Positions 1 to 8,936 of a DNA stretch of 29,249 nt are shown in pieces. This stretch comes from CBDAKK01 sp965216965 (GTDB lineage: Bacteria; Spirochaetota; Spirochaetia; WTKD01; G963693115). The position numbers were made by a program, and so were the translations under genes. How positions within the stretch are numbered: position 1 is the first letter of the stretch; every line of letters begins with the position of its first letter. The stretch is taken from the NCBI GenBank assembly GCA_965216965.1, contig CBDCGX010000030.1, positions 1 to 29,249 of the forward strand. Direction: 5' to 3'. The notes beneath the pieces are model-generated. The model saw only the letters and a list, made by a program, of their open reading frames with translations, did no database searches and was not told the DNA's origin.

Positions 1-18
1 AATAACAAGCTACTATAA

Positions 19-47
19 TTGACATTATAAATTTATAGTACAGATAT
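19..47 (+). promoter_or_regulatory. Possible weak promoter upstream of the flavoprotein gene
   Basis: A perfect TTGACA lies at 19-24. At 17-bp spacing the -10 position (42-47) reads AGATAT, a poor match; TATAGC at 45-50 is better but 20 bp away. The rest of 1-192 holds no gene that I can see. The call rests mainly on the -35 box. Confidence 0.25.
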
Positions 48-192
48 AGCCATTAAAATTAGTTAGGCAATAATTAATTCATGGTTTTTATTATGTTTAT
101 GACACAAACTTTTTGTGCATAAACAAAGCCCATAATTAATTAAGGTTGCATATATTAATGATGTAGCCCCTCATGTTAAGGAGACATAATCA

Positions 193-2379
193 ATGAAAAA
201 ATATTCGAAAATTATTGTATTCATTATAATTATCATAGCCGTAATATTTATAATAAACTTCTTTGATCTTACACGATTTCTTTCACTTTCATATGTAAAA
301 AATCAACTTGATGTATGGGCTATGCAAGTACAAGAAAACATTCTTGTCACAAGTGGAGTATTTTTTCTCCTTTATGTTATTGCAACAGCCTTTTCTATTC
401 CGGGAGCAATCATACTCACAATGCTAGCAGGAGCACTATTTGGACTGTGGAGGGGGGTACTACTTGTATCATTTGCAAGTACAATTGGAGCTACTCTTGC
501 GTTTCTCATATCTCGCTTTTTTCTTCGCCAAGGAATAGAAACAAAATTTGATACTCAATTTAAAAAAATAAATAAGGGAATAGAAAAAGATGGAGCTTTT
601 TATCTCTTTGCACTTAGACTCGTTCCCATCGTTCCATTTTTTGTAATTAACCTTGTAATGGGCATTACAAAACTTCCTGTATTTGTATTTATGTTTGTAA
701 GCCAGATAGGAATGCTCCCCGGCACATTTGTATATGTAAACGGTGGTCGTGCACTTGCAAATTTAAATAACATTGCAGGAATACTCAGCCCACAGCTTTG
801 GATATCATTTGCTTTACTCGCAATACTTCCCTTTATTTCACGAAAATTTATCAAAATTCTTAAAACAAATGCTATTTATAAAAAATTCAAGCACAAAAAG
901 CCCAAACAATTTGATACCAATATTGCTGTTATTGGAGCTGGATCTGGAGGACTTATATCTTCATATATAGCCGCAACGGTAAAAGCAAAAGTTATGCTTT
1001 TTGAGAAAGCAGAAATGGGTGGCGACTGTCTTAACAGAGGATGTGTCCCATCTAAAGCAATTCTTTCCATTTCAAAAATTGCAAAAGCACATCACGAAGG
1101 TGCAAAATCAGGAATACACTACACAAAACCAATTATATCTTTTTCTAAAGTAATGAAAAGCGTCCACAACGCTATACACGAAATTGCTCCCCACGATTCA
1201 ATAGAACGATATACAAATTTAGGGGTAGAATGCATAAAAGAAGAAGCAAAAATAATATCACCATGGGAAATTAAAACAGCCTCTCGTACTATTCACACTC
1301 AATCTATAATCGTTGCAACAGGCGGAACTCCTATTATTCCTGATATTCCTGGAATAGATAAAATAAAAATATTTACGTCCGACACAATTTGGAAAATCCA
1401 GAATAAACCAACTGCCCTTTTGGTAATTGGAGGTGGTCCTATTGGTTGTGAGTTAGCATATAGCTTTTCTCTCCTCGGAACTAAAGTAACAATGGTTCAA
1501 AGTGCTAAACATATTCTTCATAGAGAAGATCCTGATGTTGCTAAAATTGCTAGACAAAGTTTAGAAGACGTTGGAGTACGAATTATCACAAACAGCACTG
1601 TAGAATCCTTTCAAAAAGGGAAAGGAAATACTTTTACAGCAACGATCGCACAGAAGAAAAATAATAGTACAAGCATCATCAAAGATTATTTCACCGTAGC
1701 ACTTATTGCAATAGGAAGAAAGGCAGTTGTAGAATCTATAGGACTTAATGAATTGGGAATTGCTTATACAGATAGTGGAACTATTGCAACAAACGAATAT
1801 TTACAAACAAACATACCTAATATTTATGCCGTAGGCGATGTTGCAGGCCCTTATCAATTTACCCACATAGCAGGACATATGGCGTGGTATGCAAGCGTAA
1901 ATGCACTGTTTGGGAAAATCAAGAAATTCCCCGTAGATTATAGCGTTGTGCCATCCGTTACATTTTTGTCTCCCGAAATTGCGCGAGTAGGTCTTAACGA
2001 AACAGAAGCAAAAGAGAAAAATATTCCTTATGAAATTACTAAATATGAAATGAAAGAACTTGATAGAGCAATAGCAGAAAAGAAAACTGTCGGGTTCATA
2101 AAAGTGCTTACTCCTCCCAATAAAGACACTATACTAGGAGCAACTGTTGTAGCAGAACGAGGCGGTGAAATTCTAGGAGAGTTTATTTTAGCAATGAAAC
2201 ACAAAATAGGTCTCAATAAAATACTAGGAACTATCCACCCTTATCCTACTTTTATAGAAGCAGTAAAAAACACTGCAGGAGTATGGAAAAAAGCACGTGC
2301 TCCCAAAAGAGTGCTCAATGCTATAGGTCGTATTTTTGCCAATTCTTTAGGGAAACACCAAACTACCAAAAAGCAATAA
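193..2379 (+). CDS. TVP38/TMEM64 (DedA-like) membrane domain fused to MerA-like FAD/NAD disulfide oxidoreductase
   Basis: Residues 1-225 are hydrophobic, with an anchor at 7-24 and a TVP38/SNARE-associated domain (about 50-220). Residues 240-700 form a pyridine nucleotide-disulfide oxidoreductase. Visible motifs are the FAD loop GAGSGG (248-253), the redox pair C279/C284 in GGDCLNRGC, the NAD(P)H loop GGGPIG (413-418), YAVGD (545-549) and a dimerisation domain ending in HPYPTFIE (682-689). Lipoamide dehydrogenases carry HxHPTxxE there; this protein has Tyr at the catalytic His position, as MerA does, but lacks MerA's C-terminal Cys pair. The likely role is electron transfer to an unknown membrane-associated substrate. 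AAGGAGA at 178-184 supports this start. The stop lies 10 bp from the convergent traB-like stop. Confidence 0.88.
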   Translation: MKKYSKIIVFIIIIIAVIFIINFFDLTRFLSLSYVKNQLDVWAMQVQENILVTSGVFFLLYVIATAFSIPGAIILTMLAGALFGLWRGVLLVSFASTIGATLAFLISRFFLRQGIETKFDTQFKKINKGIEKDGAFYLFALRLVPIVPFFVINLVMGITKLPVFVFMFVSQIGMLPGTFVYVNGGRALANLNNIAGILSPQLWISFALLAILPFISRKFIKILKTNAIYKKFKHKKPKQFDTNIAVIGAGSGGLISSYIAATVKAKVMLFEKAEMGGDCLNRGCVPSKAILSISKIAKAHHEGAKSGIHYTKPIISFSKVMKSVHNAIHEIAPHDSIERYTNLGVECIKEEAKIISPWEIKTASRTIHTQSIIVATGGTPIIPDIPGIDKIKIFTSDTIWKIQNKPTALLVIGGGPIGCELAYSFSLLGTKVTMVQSAKHILHREDPDVAKIARQSLEDVGVRIITNSTVESFQKGKGNTFTATIAQKKNNSTSIIKDYFTVALIAIGRKAVVESIGLNELGIAYTDSGTIATNEYLQTNIPNIYAVGDVAGPYQFTHIAGHMAWYASVNALFGKIKKFPVDYSVVPSVTFLSPEIARVGLNETEAKEKNIPYEITKYEMKELDRAIAEKKTVGFIKVLTPPNKDTILGATVVAERGGEILGEFILAMKHKIGLNKILGTIHPYPTFIEAVKNTAGVWKKARAPKRVLNAIGRIFANSLGKHQTTKKQ

Positions 2380-2389
2380 TACGCCTTAA

Positions 2390-3610
2390 CTAACTAATAT
2401 TTGTACCTGTAAGAATAGAAAGTCCTAAAAATGTTCCTATAGCGCTGCCTAGCGTTGTTAAAAATACTACAAGCAAGGTTCGTGTTACGCGGTTTTTATA
2501 CAATGTTTTAAGAGATAATTTAAGCGTAGGTAATTCTTCAATATCAGAACCTCTTGGTTTACGCAAAAAGGCTTCACTCAATCCTGTAAGCATACCAACA
2601 CCAATAAAAGGGTTTATAGATGTAAGCGGAGCAGCAACAAAAGCGAGAACCATTGTAAGAGGATGGGCAAGTGCAAATAATGCTCCTGCCAAACTTAATA
2701 TTCCATTTATAAGATACCATGAAATAATGTTTTGTAAACCAGTATCTGCCCCACCTTTTATAAAACCCCACACAAAAAGAGCTATAATAGCTGCTGGAAT
2801 TATAAATTTCATTATCCCTATTTTTACCTTTGGGACTTCATTTAGTTGTGCAAGACGTGCACTCATGTCACCTTTCTTTTTTTCTTCTATAATTTTTTTA
2901 TACTCTTGTAAATGGCATAATACACCAGGGACATGTGCAGCACCTAGCACAACGAGTACATGTTTGTTTTTTATTTGAAATATTTTACATGCAAGATACT
3001 CATCACGTTCATCAACTAACACTTTTTTAAGTTTTGGCATAAACTTTGACAACTCATCCATTATTTGACTATGCAAAGATCTCTCTTTAAGATTTTGTAA
3101 CTCTTCTTCGGAAACCTTTTCCTTAGAAAATATCATACTAATAATCGTTACGATTATCTTTTGCTTATCCCAAAATGAAGAAAAACTCCACGCTCTTTTA
3201 AGAGTAACATCTACAGCACGATCTACAAGATGACATGGGATATTGAGCCGTTTGCTTTCTTCTATAGCAGTTATCATGTCTGCACCGGGTGCTATATCAA
3301 GTTGCGAGCCTAAACGCCGTTGAAACGCAGAAAGCACTATAGTAGATAAAAAAAGCATTGCTTTTTTCTTCTTAATTATGGTAAAAATATCAAGATCAGC
3401 AAAGTCATTTACATGCTTCGTAATCCGTTTATATCTATTTTCATCAAGTTCTACCGCAATAGAATCTATATTAGAATTTTCAGTAATATCGCGAATATCT
3501 TGCACACTTTCTTTAGAAATATGGGCTGTTCCTAACAACAATATTGCTCTGTTGTTAATCGTGATATTAACCGTCTTTTGTGTATGTTGTTCAATAGTAG
3601 TATTGTTCAT
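2390..3610 (-). CDS. TraB/PrgY-family membrane protein
   Basis: This is a 406-aa member of the TraB (pheromone shutdown-related) family. The N-terminal domain shows the family's conserved pieces: LLGTAHISKES with G27 and H30, VELDENRY (53-60), VDERDEYL (199-206) and GAAHVPGV (223-230). About four hydrophobic segments follow at 266-286, 296-316, 318-340 and 376-400, the usual C-terminal membrane part. The biochemical activity of bacterial homologues is not settled; a metalloprotease-like (Tiki/GumN clan) fold has been proposed, so I give no reaction. The start is supported by AAGGA about 5 bases upstream. It is divergent from the next gene, with a palindrome in the shared 73-bp gap. Confidence 0.85.
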   Translation of the reverse strand: MNNTTIEQHTQKTVNITINNRAILLLGTAHISKESVQDIRDITENSNIDSIAVELDENRYKRITKHVNDFADLDIFTIIKKKKAMLFLSTIVLSAFQRRLGSQLDIAPGADMITAIEESKRLNIPCHLVDRAVDVTLKRAWSFSSFWDKQKIIVTIISMIFSKEKVSEEELQNLKERSLHSQIMDELSKFMPKLKKVLVDERDEYLACKIFQIKNKHVLVVLGAAHVPGVLCHLQEYKKIIEEKKKGDMSARLAQLNEVPKVKIGIMKFIIPAAIIALFVWGFIKGGADTGLQNIISWYLINGILSLAGALFALAHPLTMVLAFVAAPLTSINPFIGVGMLTGLSEAFLRKPRGSDIEELPTLKLSLKTLYKNRVTRTLLVVFLTTLGSAIGTFLGLSILTGTNIS

Positions 3611-3632
3611 GGAGTCCTTCTTTCTTTATATT

Positions 3633-3660
3633 TTGATATATACATCTTTATCATTATAGA
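3633..3660 (+). promoter_or_regulatory. Putative promoter of the unknown membrane-anchored gene
   Basis: TTGATA (3633-3638) and TATAGA (3655-3660) are separated by 16 bp, which predicts a transcript start near 3667 and a leader of about 17 nt before the ATG at 3684. It is read from sequence only, in an AT-rich gap. Confidence 0.4.
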
Positions 3661-3677
3661 GTAAAATACTATTTTAC
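3661..3677. promoter_or_regulatory. Perfect 17-bp palindrome, possible operator
   Basis: GTAAAATA and TATTTTAC flank a single central C, an 8+1+8 perfect inverted repeat. It sits between divergent genes and overlaps the predicted transcript start of the rightward gene, as a repressor site would. AT-rich composition raises the chance of coincidence. Confidence 0.35.
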
Positions 3678-3683
3678 ATAGTA

Positions 3684-5522
3684 ATGAGTTCTTTACGTCG
3701 TTATTATTTTATCGTACCTATATTATATATTAGTATTGTTCTTATATTTTTTGCAAATTATAATGCACAAAAAAACGAGATACAACTTTCTTGGGGACAA
3801 CTTACTATAATTGCACAGCCTAAGATAACAGAAAAAAATCATATTACAAATAAAAACAATATTTCCTCAGAAATACAAATCAATCGAGTAAAAATAATAT
3901 TTAATGCAATTGTTTTCTCATTTAATTCGTCTGTAAGTATTACACCTCAAAAAAACTCCACTCTCCAAAGCATACAAATACTGCCTTCAAACAACGGTAT
4001 TTTGCTTGTTTTTTCGGAAAATATAACTATTGTTTTCCAAACCAGCTTGTTAAATAAAGAAGAGCTTGCCATATCCATCCATATTCCAGATAACACCATT
4101 GTATCAATTCCTATAAAGAAAAAATTACTAACAAAAATAAAACCTTTACAAAATACATTGTTTCGTGAACATACCTCTGTAAATGTTTCAACACTTAAAC
4201 AAAACTATATATTAAGAATACTAGGAGAAGGCAGCATTATCAATAACAAGGAACTATGGAGTATAAAAAGCTCCGCTTCTCATGTATTTATACGCTATGG
4301 GGCAATACATTCAGCTGGGTTTGTTCCCATAAAAAAAACTCCAATCATTCCCGCTACCATCGCATCTCAATCTAGAAGACTTCTTTCACAATATATAGAA
4401 AAAATGTACACAACTATTCTAAACTCCCGATACGATGAAGTATCGGGTAGTTGGCTCCAACCAGAAGGTGTGTATGAATTCTCTGAAGATGCACTCATGG
4501 CATCGTATGCAGAGGCTACATTGCGAAAAGAACTTCCAAAATATAGACTTCCACTAAAAAAGAGCTTGTTTGTTCATTTAGATTCACAAACATGGAAATC
4601 AGCAGTAATTGGGATACAAGATAAAAACACTCTTACTCAAATGTACAGACAAGTACGGCAATTTAAAGAAGTAGTATTGTTATCTATTAAAACAAAAAAC
4701 TATAATATTTTAACCAATTTAGATTTGCTAGAAAAAGCATATATATTTTTTGACAAAGACACACAAAATATATTACTTTCTTTTATTTCTAGTCTTTCTC
4801 TCACCACTCTTACACCCAACATAGCAGTCTCCTTGCTTACACAAGAAAAACACACTCAATGGTCCCTTGCAAAAGAAAATATCAAAAAAATATACGATAT
4901 TTTAACAGGAACAATCCTTGATAATATTGTCGTTGCAAACAATGGGTACATGCTTCGTTCAAACAAAAATGAAATAGATGTAAAATCATCATTACTTGCA
5001 GGATATTATCTTTCTCGATATTCAAAAGAAAAACCAATACAATATCTTGGGCACCGTATAATAATAACAGTATTAAATCTCTCTAACACAATGGGATTTC
5101 TTCCACGAATATATATCCTAAAAAACAAAGATGTTAAATCGCTTATCAACCCTCTTGGCTTTATTTCACCAGAAACCATATACAAATGGATAGCAAATAA
5201 TAAATATTATCCACGTTTTACTACATTCCGCCGAGAAGGATTTAAAAACATCAACATACTATCATCAACACCAATATCAATAAAAACACAAGGCAATTCG
5301 GTTGATATTACAGTAGATGTTTTACAAAAAGACTCCTCACAATTAATGTATATTATAAATGCGGGATCTCCAAAAAAGATATTTGCTTTTAATGCCTTTT
5401 GGTCGGGATTGTATTTTACAAACGAAGTATCTCAAGTCGTTTATTACAATAAACCATACGATAGCATGATAATTAAGATGAGTAGTTCACGTCAAAAAGA
5501 AACAGTGTCTCTACAATACTAA
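3684..5522 (+). CDS. Unknown membrane-anchored, probably extracytoplasmic protein
   Basis: I do not recognise this 612-aa protein. Basic residues (R5, R6) precede one hydrophobic segment at about 8-25, with no lipobox Cys. This suggests an uncleaved N-terminal anchor or signal peptide with the rest outside the cytoplasm. Residues 30-220 are rich in short beta-prone stretches. The middle (about 230-420) looks helical. The C-terminal 100 residues look beta-rich again. There are no cysteines in the mature part that I could find. The start is chosen because the anchor follows directly; there is no Shine-Dalgarno. It has its own putative promoter and is divergent from the TraB-family gene. Confidence 0.75.
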   Translation: MSSLRRYYFIVPILYISIVLIFFANYNAQKNEIQLSWGQLTIIAQPKITEKNHITNKNNISSEIQINRVKIIFNAIVFSFNSSVSITPQKNSTLQSIQILPSNNGILLVFSENITIVFQTSLLNKEELAISIHIPDNTIVSIPIKKKLLTKIKPLQNTLFREHTSVNVSTLKQNYILRILGEGSIINNKELWSIKSSASHVFIRYGAIHSAGFVPIKKTPIIPATIASQSRRLLSQYIEKMYTTILNSRYDEVSGSWLQPEGVYEFSEDALMASYAEATLRKELPKYRLPLKKSLFVHLDSQTWKSAVIGIQDKNTLTQMYRQVRQFKEVVLLSIKTKNYNILTNLDLLEKAYIFFDKDTQNILLSFISSLSLTTLTPNIAVSLLTQEKHTQWSLAKENIKKIYDILTGTILDNIVVANNGYMLRSNKNEIDVKSSLLAGYYLSRYSKEKPIQYLGHRIIITVLNLSNTMGFLPRIYILKNKDVKSLINPLGFISPETIYKWIANNKYYPRFTTFRREGFKNINILSSTPISIKTQGNSVDITVDVLQKDSSQLMYIINAGSPKKIFAFNAFWSGLYFTNEVSQVVYYNKPYDSMIIKMSSSRQKETVSLQY

Positions 5523-5579
5523 TTGTGTATTAATTTAAATTTCTCATGCTATAAGATCAAAACTTATCTTTAAAAATAC

Positions 5580-5608
5580 TTGCCCTCTATTCTAAGAAAC
5601 TGTACAAT
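5580..5608 (+). promoter_or_regulatory. Putative pheST promoter
   Basis: TTGCCC (5580-5585) and TACAAT (5603-5608) are 17 bp apart. The predicted transcript start is near 5615, only about 7 nt before the ATG at 5622. This argues against a longer open frame that begins at the TTG inside the -35 box. Confidence 0.45.
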
Positions 5609-5621
5609 TAAAGAAACATCT

Positions 5622-7175
5622 ATGGATATAACAAAAACCACTTTACAACAATTGCATCCACTTGAGCTTACAATCCTACTTGGATTTTTTAAAGACGATA
5701 TTTTTTCTACCCACATGCTCGTTGCTAAAAAAAACATGGTGCTTGGGCAAGCAAACCAAGCAATAAGTTGGCTTGCCACTAAACATCTTATAAAAGAACA
5801 TTCAAGAAAACTACAAGTATTATACGAACACACAGAATTAGGAAACACCTGGAAATCACAAGGGACACCACTTGAAAGGCTTTTTATATCTGTATCAGAA
5901 ACTCCCCTTTCCTTTGTAGAAATAATAAATAAAACACAATTAGAACAAAGCGATGTGGGATCAGCATATGGAACGCTTTCAAAAGAAGGGCTTCTTGCTA
6001 TGAATAAAGAAAAACAGATATTTCAAGTAGAAGAGAAAAAAATTTCACAGTCTCCTACCACATGCATATTACAACGTCTTCTTTCCCTTGATTCTCCTCT
6101 CGCAGAATCAGATCTCAACAAAGAAGAAATAGCTATAATATCACAATATGCAAAAAAACGAGGCTCGGCTGCTTCTCCTTTTAGGAAAATAGAACGTGAA
6201 ATAGTAGATTACAACTTAACATCAGAGGGAATAAAATGGGCAAATGCTGCACGTTCCGCTAACCTTACTGGAGACGAAATAGGAGCACTTACACCCGCAA
6301 TGCTCAAACACAAGACATGGAAAAGTAAAACGTTTAGAGCATATAATATAACTCTTCCACCCAATAAAGTATCTATAGGAAGAGAAAATTCATACGCAAA
6401 TTTTTTAAGGCAAGTAAAAAACAAACTAATAGCACTTGGTTTTGAGGAATTTGACGGCTCTCTTGTAGAAACAGAGTTTTGGAATTCTGATGCTCTTTTT
6501 ATGCCTCAGTTTCATCCGGCACGAAATATTCACGATGTATATTATATTGAAAATCCTACTCACGCAAAGGAAATTAAAGAACCATATCTAAGCAATGTAA
6601 GTCAAGTTCACAAAAATGGTGGAAATACTAAAAGCAGGGGGTGGCGATATTCGTTTGACAAAACGTTTACACGGCGACTTATACTGCGTAGCCAAGGGAC
6701 TGTTATGTCTGCAAAAACACTTCCTAATGCAAAAATACCTGGAAAATATTTTGGTATATTAAGAGTATTTAGGCACGACCAAATTGATGCAACACATCTT
6801 TCTGATTTTTATCAGACCGAGGGAATCATATTGGGAGAAGACGTAAATATTCCCATGCTTTTAGGACTATTAAAAACATTTGCAGAAGAATTTGTCCATG
6901 CAGAAGAAGTAAGATATGTACCCGGATACTTCCCTTTTACAGAACCTTCAATAGAAGTCCACATTAAACATCCACAAATCGGCTGGATGGAATTGGGAGG
7001 AAGCGGTATATTTCGTCCAGAAGTTACGGAGCCATTGGGAATACACGTACCCGTTGCTGCATGGGGCATAGGAATTGATAGAATGGCAACATTACAAATG
7101 GATATAAAAGATCTTAGAGATCTTTTTAGTTACGATTTAGAAAAAGTATCTTTACAAAAAAGGGTTATTATATAA
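5622..7175 (+). CDS. pheS: Phenylalanyl-tRNA synthetase alpha subunit, archaeal/eukaryotic type
   Basis: This is the catalytic subunit of PheRS, which charges tRNA-Phe with phenylalanine in the cytoplasm as an alpha2-beta2 enzyme. At about 517 aa it belongs to the long archaeal/eukaryotic class; most bacterial PheS are near 330-350 aa. The N-terminal 200 residues resemble the winged-helix region of that class. Class II motifs are clear: motif 1 around FHPARNIHDVYY (297-308), motif 2 as RVFRHDQIDATH (381-392) followed by YQTEG, and motif 3 as WGIGIDRMA (481-489). The frame stays open 42 bases upstream to a TTG, but I take the ATG at 5622, which begins MDITKTTLQQLHPLE and lies downstream of the putative promoter. 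It overlaps pheT by one base. Confidence 0.95.
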   Translation: MDITKTTLQQLHPLELTILLGFFKDDIFSTHMLVAKKNMVLGQANQAISWLATKHLIKEHSRKLQVLYEHTELGNTWKSQGTPLERLFISVSETPLSFVEIINKTQLEQSDVGSAYGTLSKEGLLAMNKEKQIFQVEEKKISQSPTTCILQRLLSLDSPLAESDLNKEEIAIISQYAKKRGSAASPFRKIEREIVDYNLTSEGIKWANAARSANLTGDEIGALTPAMLKHKTWKSKTFRAYNITLPPNKVSIGRENSYANFLRQVKNKLIALGFEEFDGSLVETEFWNSDALFMPQFHPARNIHDVYYIENPTHAKEIKEPYLSNVSQVHKNGGNTKSRGWRYSFDKTFTRRLILRSQGTVMSAKTLPNAKIPGKYFGILRVFRHDQIDATHLSDFYQTEGIILGEDVNIPMLLGLLKTFAEEFVHAEEVRYVPGYFPFTEPSIEVHIKHPQIGWMELGGSGIFRPEVTEPLGIHVPVAAWGIGIDRMATLQMDIKDLRDLFSYDLEKVSLQKRVII

Positions 7176-8917
7176 TGCCAAAAATATCAATCTCAAAAAA
7201 CCTTTTTCACTTGTTACTCTCAGGAAATACTCAAAAGCAAGATTTCATGGCTTCTTCTGATACTTTTAATACATACTTAGAATGTGCAAAAGCAGAGCTT
7301 GATGGTGAAGATGAGCATTCTTATAAAATAGAATTAAATGATACAAACCGTCCTGATCTTTGGACAGGAGCGGGGCTTGCACGACAATTAAAATGTTACC
7401 ATTCTCACTTGTTTACAGAAGAAATAAATCCATACCATTTTTTTAATGAAGTTCCATCAAAAGAAAAATATATATCTGTAGATAAAAACATACACGCTAT
7501 ACGACCATATGTAACTGGTTTTATTGCAAGTGGAATAAAGATAACTCCACATGTTTTGGATGAACTCATTCAAATTCAAGAGAAACTGTGTGAAAATTTC
7601 GGACAAAAAAGACAGACACTTGCAATAGGCATTTATAGAGAAAACAAAATAACATGGCCAATACATTATAAAGCCGCAAACCCTCATACTACAAAATTTA
7701 CACCGCTTGATTATGATGAAGAACTTTCTCTCAAGGAAATACTTACAACACATCAAAAAGGGAAAGAGTATGGCTCCATAATATCATCTCATACACAATT
7801 CCCTTTATTAGTAGATTCTAACAATGAAATACTTTCAATGCCTCCTATCATCAACAGCAATTATATAGGAGCAGTACAACCAGGTGACGAAAGACTTTTT
7901 ATAGAGTGTACAGGATCTGATATATACATGCTGTTGCTTGCCTCTGCAATACTTGCCTGTGATTGTGCCGATTTTGGTTTTACTATTACACGAGTTATTT
8001 CAAAATACCCCTACGACACACAAGAAGGGAGAGAGATAGCGTCCCCTTATTATTTTCAAAAACCTATTTACACAAGCGTTGCAAAAGTGAAATCATATTT
8101 AGGAAAAATGTTTACAAATACTGTAATATGCGAGTCGCTCAAAAAAATGAACCTGAAAGTAGAAGAAAAAAAAGAAGAAATACACATTACCCCGCCCCCA
8201 TATAGAGATGATTTTCTCCACGAAGTCGATATTATAGAAGATATAATGATAGGATATGGCATGTCTAATATAGTTCCTCAACCCATACAAAATTTTACTA
8301 TAGGAAGGCTAACATATAAAGAAGAGATCTCCCGCCGCGTTGTTTCTCTTATGGTGGGGATGGGGTTTCAAGAAATGCTTTTCCCATACTTGGGAAGTGA
8401 GAAAATTTTTATAAGATCCATGTATCCAGAGAAGGATCACACCCTCGTGCTTAAAAACATAGTAAAAGTGGCTAATCCATTATCCGAAAATTACGCCCTC
8501 TTGCGACCATCAGGATTGCCCCATTTGTTAGAAGCAGAACGTGTTTCGGCTCATAGCATATACCCTCATAAAATGTTTGAAGTTGGGAAAACAGCCCTAT
8601 TAGATGATTCTAAAAACTACGGAACACGAACAAACACAGTACTGTCATTTATTATGGCAGATACACAAATGGGATTTACAAACATAAATGCTATTGTTTC
8701 TGCCTTTTTATATTATGAAAATATAGAATGGTATGCCCACACCATATCAGACAGTAGATTTATAGAAAACCGCGTTGCACATATTATAAGAAAAAAAGAT
8801 AATACAACATTGGGTATATTTGGTGAAATCCACCCTCGTGTATTAGAAGCATTTGATATTACAATGCCTATAGTAGCAGGTGAAATACAGATTGATATTT
8901 TAAACAATACCGAATAA
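7175..8917 (+). CDS. pheT: Phenylalanyl-tRNA synthetase beta subunit, archaeal/eukaryotic type
   Basis: This is the structural partner of PheS. It is 580 aa long, against about 800 for typical bacterial PheT, and it lacks the N-terminal EMAP/tRNA-binding extension, as in archaea and in spirochaetes such as Borrelia. The N-terminal segment contains ELNDTNRPDLWTG, a conserved B1-type stretch. A B3/4-like region covers roughly 90-270. The B5 domain near 300-370 includes PPPYRDDFLHEVDIIED, and a catalytic-core-like fold that lacks the active site makes up the rest. The start ATG shares its A with the pheS stop (TAATG), so the two are translationally coupled. Confidence 0.94.
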   Translation: MPKISISKNLFHLLLSGNTQKQDFMASSDTFNTYLECAKAELDGEDEHSYKIELNDTNRPDLWTGAGLARQLKCYHSHLFTEEINPYHFFNEVPSKEKYISVDKNIHAIRPYVTGFIASGIKITPHVLDELIQIQEKLCENFGQKRQTLAIGIYRENKITWPIHYKAANPHTTKFTPLDYDEELSLKEILTTHQKGKEYGSIISSHTQFPLLVDSNNEILSMPPIINSNYIGAVQPGDERLFIECTGSDIYMLLLASAILACDCADFGFTITRVISKYPYDTQEGREIASPYYFQKPIYTSVAKVKSYLGKMFTNTVICESLKKMNLKVEEKKEEIHITPPPYRDDFLHEVDIIEDIMIGYGMSNIVPQPIQNFTIGRLTYKEEISRRVVSLMVGMGFQEMLFPYLGSEKIFIRSMYPEKDHTLVLKNIVKVANPLSENYALLRPSGLPHLLEAERVSAHSIYPHKMFEVGKTALLDDSKNYGTRTNTVLSFIMADTQMGFTNINAIVSAFLYYENIEWYAHTISDSRFIENRVAHIIRKKDNTTLGIFGEIHPRVLEAFDITMPIVAGEIQIDILNNTE

Positions 8918-8936
8918 ACCATATATATAGATATAC

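Noticed and set aside
5580..5621. TTG start that would lengthen PheS by 14 residues
   Set aside because: It has no ribosome site, overlaps the putative -35 box, and the family N-terminus aligns better with the ATG at 5622.
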